Below are positions 60,598 through 64,000 of a stretch of DNA of 64,000 bases, in pieces. This stretch comes from Virgibacillus sp. 7505. GTDB lineage: Bacteria > Bacillota > Bacilli > Bacillales > Amphibacillaceae. The position numbers and the translations under genes were made by a program. Every line of letters begins with the position of its first letter. Position 1 is the stretch's first letter. The notes below the pieces were generated by a model. The model saw only the letters and a program-made list of their open reading frames with translations, made no database searches and was not told the DNA's origin. The DNA lies in assembly GCF_002272135.1 (NCBI RefSeq), contig NZ_NPBF01000025.1, forward strand, positions 306,885 through 370,884, read 5' to 3'.

Positions 60598-61554
60598 ATG
60601 CAAGTATTAGTAGCGGTGAAATTAGATCAGAAAATGAAACAGCATTTCGAAAGCTCTTATCCAGATGTGACATTCCACTTCAGTTCTTCAAAGGAAGAAA
60701 CAGAGAAAATGGTGAAGGAAGCGGAAGTTTTGGTTACTGGCGGAAATGGAGCGGATGAAGCATCACTCCGTACAGCAGATAAACTGAAGTGGATCATGGT
60801 GATTTCAGCAGGAGTCGATTACCTGCCGCTGGATACTATTGCCGAGAAAGGTATCATGCTTACGAATGCAAATGGTATCCATCGAATTCAGATGGCGGAA
60901 TATGCGATTTCGTCCATCCTAGCGGTTGCACGAAATGAACGAGCTTTCCTTAAGAAGCAGGAGCAGCGTGTATGGGATAAGAATCTTATGATAGATGAGA
61001 TTACCGCGAAAAAGCTTGTCGTTGTCGGAGCTGGCGCTATTGGCCAAGAAGTGGCGCGTTTGGGGAAAGCGTTCCGCATGCACACAATCGGAGTGAGCCG
61101 CAGCGGATCTCCGAAAGAGCATTTCGATGAGATGTATAAACAAACAGATATTGAGACAGTTCTGCCTCATGCTGATTATCTGATTTCTATCCTTCCAAGT
61201 ACGAAAGAAACGAAGTATTTCTATAAAGAGAACCACTTTGATCTTATGCCAAAACATGGAGTATTCCTAAATATGGGTCGCGGAGATGCGGTAGCGACAG
61301 ATGTATTGCTGGATGCCCTGAATAAAGAAAAAATAAAAGCAGCAGTGCTGGATGTCTTTGAGGAAGAGCCGCTTCCGGAGGATCATCCATTCTGGGACCA
61401 TGAACGAGTGATACTAACTCCGCATATGGCAGGTAAAACTCCTTATTATACAGAACGAGCAATGGATGTCTTTGAAAAGAACCTAGCGGTATATACAGAT
61501 GAGGAAACTGAAAAACAGTATATAAATAAAATTGATTTAGACAGAGGATACTAA
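60598..61554 (+). CDS. D-2-hydroxyacid dehydrogenase family protein
   Basis: The 318-residue NAD-dependent enzyme has KKLVVVGAGAIGQEVARLGKAF near residue 135, LISILPSTKETKYFY, the catalytic Arg in FLNMGRGDAV, Glu in VLDVFEEEPLP and His in ILTPHMAG. The substrate is probably a 2-keto acid but cannot be told. ATG 60598 follows CTTGGAGGGGATAC. Its stop overlaps the pduO start by one base. Confidence 0.87.
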   Translation: MQVLVAVKLDQKMKQHFESSYPDVTFHFSSSKEETEKMVKEAEVLVTGGNGADEASLRTADKLKWIMVISAGVDYLPLDTIAEKGIMLTNANGIHRIQMAEYAISSILAVARNERAFLKKQEQRVWDKNLMIDEITAKKLVVVGAGAIGQEVARLGKAFRMHTIGVSRSGSPKEHFDEMYKQTDIETVLPHADYLISILPSTKETKYFYKENHFDLMPKHGVFLNMGRGDAVATDVLLDALNKEKIKAAVLDVFEEEPLPEDHPFWDHERVILTPHMAGKTPYYTERAMDVFEKNLAVYTDEETEKQYINKIDLDRGY

Positions 61555-62099
61555 TGAAGATTTATACGAAAACAGGAGATAAGGGGGAAACTTCGCTTAT
61601 CTATGGTTCACGAGTCCCGAAAGATCATCCCCGTGTCGAAGCTTATGGCACACTGGATGAAGCAAATGCTGCAATAGGGACAGCAATTAGCCTTCTTGCG
61701 GCAGAAAACAATGCTTTTAAGAAATCATTGCAACGTGTTCAAACACTGCTGTTTCATGCCGGAGCTGAACTCGCAACACCACCTGAGAAGAAAGTACAAT
61801 GGAAGTTGGAGCCGAAACACACAAACGATATGGAGACTGAGATTGATCGATGGACAGCAGAACTACCGCCGCTGAAGCAATTTATTCTGCCGGGAGGCTG
61901 TCCAAGTGCGGCTGCGCTGCATCAGGCGCGGACGATCGTAAGGCGATCCGAAAGATTGATCGTTGCCATGATGGAGGAGAATCGGAACGGTGAAGTTTTG
62001 CGGTTCATCAATCGTTTATCGGACTATTTATTTGTTGCAGCCAGATATGCAAATCTTCTCCATGAGACGGAAGAAGTACTGCTCGTCCCGGATATTTGA
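61554..62099 (+). CDS. pduO: Cob(I)alamin adenosyltransferase, PduO type
   Basis: The 181-residue enzyme attaches the adenosyl group of ATP to cobalamin. The N-terminal YTKTGDKGETSLIYGSRV binds ATP. VEAYGTLDEANAAIGTA, FILPGGCPSAAALHQARTIVRRSER and RFINRLSDYLFVAARY follow. It corresponds to B. subtilis YvqK. Translation is coupled to the dehydrogenase upstream. Confidence 0.92.
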   Translation: MKIYTKTGDKGETSLIYGSRVPKDHPRVEAYGTLDEANAAIGTAISLLAAENNAFKKSLQRVQTLLFHAGAELATPPEKKVQWKLEPKHTNDMETEIDRWTAELPPLKQFILPGGCPSAAALHQARTIVRRSERLIVAMMEENRNGEVLRFINRLSDYLFVAARYANLLHETEEVLLVPDI

Positions 62100-62118
62100 A
62101 GGAAACGATGGTTTTTTA

Positions 62119-62174
62119 TTGACAAGGTAAGGGAGACCCCTTTACAATTTAGAAGAAGTATAATGTAATAATAG
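62119..62174 (+). promoter_or_regulatory. perR promoter with Per-box-like sequence
   Basis: TTGACA (62119-62124), an 18-base spacer and TACAAT (62143-62148) are followed by TATAATGTAATAATAG (62159-62174), an imperfect Per-box-like sequence at about +5 to +20. Autoregulation is known in B. subtilis; here the operator is weak. Confidence 0.6.
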
Positions 62175-62225
62175 TCATCGTTTAGACAAATGTTTTATTT
62201 ACAAGTGAAAGCGAGGTGCATGACG

Positions 62226-62663
62226 GTGTCTGAACAGAGATTACAAGCAGCAGTGGAGCGATTAAAAGAATCCGGAGTCAGAATTACACCACAGCGTCAT
62301 GCGGTGCTTGAGTTCTTGCTGAATTCCAAGATCCATCCTACCGCTGATGATATATATCGAGCGCTAGAGGATAAGTTTCCGAATATGAGCGTAGCGACAG
62401 TCTATAACAACCTTCGCGTATTCCGTGAGAACGGTTTGGTACGAGAGTTGACATATGGAGATTCTTCCAGCCGATTCGATTGTGATACAGATGAACACTA
62501 CCACTTGATTTGCGATTCATGTGGCAAGATTGTCGATTTCCATTATCCAAGCCTTTATGAAGTAGAGAAGCTCGCTGCCCAGGTTACAAACTTCGATGTG
62601 ACCCATCATCGTTTGGAATTATACGGGACGTGCCCGGATTGTCAGCAAACAACCAAGCATTAA
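62226..62663 (+). CDS. perR: Peroxide-responsive repressor PerR
   Basis: This Fur-family repressor senses peroxide by iron-catalysed His oxidation. From the GTG at 62226 (nine bases after GAGG) it has 145 residues and aligns without gaps to B. subtilis PerR. All regulatory-metal ligands (His37, Asp85, His91, His93, Asp104) and the structural zinc Cys residues (96, 99, 136, 139) are in register. Residue 86 is Cys, beside Asp85, where I recall Phe in B. subtilis. The Per box at 9487 is a predicted target. Confidence 0.95.
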   Translation: MSEQRLQAAVERLKESGVRITPQRHAVLEFLLNSKIHPTADDIYRALEDKFPNMSVATVYNNLRVFRENGLVRELTYGDSSSRFDCDTDEHYHLICDSCGKIVDFHYPSLYEVEKLAAQVTNFDVTHHRLELYGTCPDCQQTTKH

Positions 62664-62687
62664 CCTCAGCGGAACTCTTCTATAGAT

Positions 62688-62727
62688 AGAAAAGCCTTTG
62701 TCACATTGTGATGAAGGTTTTTCTTTT
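62688..62727 (+). terminator. Terminator of perR
   Basis: AAAGCCTT and TCACA pair with TGTGA and AAGGTTTTT with an internal mismatch, then TTCTTTT. Confidence 0.82.
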
Positions 62728-62805
62728 GTCAGGTAAAAAAGGATTTTGGGGAAATATGTTGAATTACTACTAAAATATATAGAATTACATTGCGGAGGGA
62801 TCGCC

Positions 62806-63678
62806 TTGGAGAACATTCTTCGTCCGATTTATCAGGAACGTGCAAGTATGCCGAATACATTGGGTATCATCTTAGTAGAAAAGACGAGGCCGGTGAGCCC
62901 GACAACAGATAACTTCGATATGATCCTGCTAGTGATTGTCAAACATTCTGAAGAGCCATGGTTTACGAAGCATTATAGTTATGAAGGGAAAATTGCTGCG
63001 ATGCATATCGTCGAAGAGACGCTTCTTCATTATTGGATTGATACTAGTACATATCGGCGAGCAGTTGAATGGATCTTCGAGGGGAAGGTCGTCTTTGATC
63101 GGAATGAATATATCGAGAATCTGAAAAATGAATTGGCCGGTTTTCCTTACGAAAAGCGTAAGCTGAAAATGACGATTGAATTCGCGAAGCTTATTCGTTC
63201 CTATGCAGAAACGAAGGATCTTCATGACAGTGGCCAATATCTCGATGCTTATACACGAATGGTACGTTGTCTGCATTACTTGGCACGGCTGTCTATAATC
63301 GAAAAAGGACATCATCCAGAAGTCACCGTTTGGAATCAGGTGCGTAGAATAGATTCGGAAGTATATAAGCTTTGTGAAGAATTCATTCAAAGTAAGGAAG
63401 AAACAGATCAGCGTGTGCAGCTTATGCTTCTTGCCGTCAATGTTGCCATCAACGCTAGATCGCACTCTGCAGCTGAGCATCTTCTCCGTGTTATGCGTAT
63501 GAAAGAAGGTGCTTGGACATTTGGGGAATTGAAAAACAGACCGGAAGTGGAAGCATATGCAGCTGATTTGAGCGCCCTCCTCAATTACTTGGAGGAGAAG
63601 GAAATCATTGAAGCAGTGCTGACGGAGACAAAAGGCAGAGCATTGTATCATCGGGAATATCAAATCAAAGAATTATGA
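62806..63678 (+). CDS. ygxA: YgxA, nucleotidyltransferase-like protein
   Basis: The 290-residue protein begins MENILRPIYQERAS from a TTG behind CGGAGGG. It contains IILVEKTRPVSPTTDNFDMILLVIV and a helical C-terminal half with LHDSGQYLDAYTRMVRCLHYLARLSI. It matches B. subtilis YgxA, which stands between perR and an rRNA operon, exactly as here. The small ygzB gene found between perR and ygxA in B. subtilis is absent. Molecular function is not established. Confidence 0.88.
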   Translation: MENILRPIYQERASMPNTLGIILVEKTRPVSPTTDNFDMILLVIVKHSEEPWFTKHYSYEGKIAAMHIVEETLLHYWIDTSTYRRAVEWIFEGKVVFDRNEYIENLKNELAGFPYEKRKLKMTIEFAKLIRSYAETKDLHDSGQYLDAYTRMVRCLHYLARLSIIEKGHHPEVTVWNQVRRIDSEVYKLCEEFIQSKEETDQRVQLMLLAVNVAINARSHSAAEHLLRVMRMKEGAWTFGELKNRPEVEAYAADLSALLNYLEEKEIIEAVLTETKGRALYHREYQIKEL

Positions 63679-63829
63679 TAAGGATGTGAGAGGGCAGCAG
63701 TTGGTGTAATGCACGCCGTCCTCTCAGAAAAACCGCTGTTGATGTGGTATTTGGCGATGTACTGTGATACGCTGTTCTGGCTGTGTTCAGAAAATCTGTT
63801 GTGAATTTGAGATTTTTATCAAAAAAGTG
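63679..63829. other. Intergenic region upstream of the rRNA promoters
   Basis: No gene is seen. A GAGAGGGC/GTCCTCTC inverted repeat (about 63690-63726) could be a weak hairpin after ygxA. The rest is AT-rich, ending in an A-tract (63821-63826) just upstream of P1, as expected for an UP-element. Confidence 0.5.
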
Positions 63830-63858
63830 TTGACGGTGATTTGGCAGCATGTTATATT
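63830..63858 (+). promoter_or_regulatory. rRNA operon promoter P1
   Basis: TTGACG (63830-63835), a 17-base spacer and TATATT (63853-63858) are preceded by an A-tract. Confidence 0.85.
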
Positions 63859-63914
63859 TATATGCGTCGCCAGTGAGCAACAACGGCTGACAAACAAGGG
63901 ATTTAAAATACATG

Positions 63915-63944
63915 TTGACAACGTAAGTTGAAACATGATATGAT
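63915..63944 (+). promoter_or_regulatory. rRNA operon promoter P2
   Basis: TTGACA (63915-63920), an 18-base spacer and TATGAT (63939-63944) with an upstream TG form a strong promoter 85 bases after P1. Confidence 0.88.
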
Positions 63945-64000
63945 GTTTTAGTCGCCAAATGAGCGACAGAACAAAATTGATCTTTGAAAACTGAACAAAA
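63945..64000 (+). other. 16S rRNA precursor leader (start of rRNA operon)
   Basis: The segment GATCTTTGAAAACTGAACAA near 63980-63998 is the conserved leader found just upstream of 16S rRNA genes in Bacillaceae. The mature rRNA lies beyond the window. Confidence 0.88.

Overview
The window is a chromosomal segment from a spore-forming, low-to-moderate GC member of the Bacillaceae. The evidence is spore genes (pdaA, sspE), Gram-positive envelope genes (mreBH, ltaS), a SAM-I riboswitch, CtsR, PerR and SigB-type control sites, and gene order that repeatedly matches the Bacillus subtilis yfj/yfk, yfl, yfh and yga regions. The exact genus cannot be fixed from sequence reading alone. A halotolerant genus near Oceanobacillus, Virgibacillus or Terribacillus is a guess.

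Layout. 1-5.8 kb: the 3' end of an unidentified gene running into a tandem Bacillaceae-type intergenic repeat, mreBH, a secreted CAP protein, a DUF1992 protein, an S-box controlled FMN monooxygenase and an LD-carboxypeptidase-like S66 peptidase. 5.9-18 kb: a yfk/yfj-like block with a tyrosine phosphatase-like gene that lacks its catalytic Cys, YtxH and YihY proteins, a ZosA-type P-type ATPase behind a perfect Per box, two tandem paralogous amino-acid binding lipoproteins with a permease, YfkF, OsmC, YfkD, an SE1561-family protein, PdaA, a LysR regulator and an AlkA-type glycosylase. 18-31 kb: an acyl-CoA synthetase, CtsR-controlled clpE, a GntR/ABC operon, signal peptidase, GT8 transferase, two GNAT genes, a secreted MBL hydrolase, alsT and small membrane proteins.

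31.4-35 kb: a compact NAD-salvage operon (nrtR-pncA-pncB-nadD) with an internal palindromic operator. 35-37.1 kb: a looser, AT-rich stretch holding an ArsB-type transporter, a short orphan reading-frame fragment and tRNA-Ala(GGC); this is the most accessory-looking part. 37-47 kb: a DnaQ-BRCT exonuclease, a frameshifted gene overlapping a BmrA-type ABC exporter, an AEC transporter, ltaS, a SigB-type promoter in front of an alcohol dehydrogenase, and an AI-2E family protein.

47.3-64 kb: a DnaA-box cluster in an intergenic region, then a strongly conserved housekeeping stretch: yfhF, recX, yfhH, yfhJ, yfhP, mutY, sspE, ygaC, ygaD, ygaE, gsaB, an ion channel, bcp, an M29 aminopeptidase, a 2-hydroxyacid dehydrogenase, pduO, perR and ygxA. 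It ends with tandem rRNA promoters and the 16S leader, so an rRNA operon starts just past the right edge. PerR, encoded at 62.2 kb, is predicted to act on the Per box at 9.5 kb. No prophage, insertion sequence, CRISPR array or clear defence system was found. The points most worth checking are the Cys-to-Ser phosphatase, the DnaA-box cluster, the frameshifted gene, the extra Cys in PerR and the unusual initiation of the AEC transporter.
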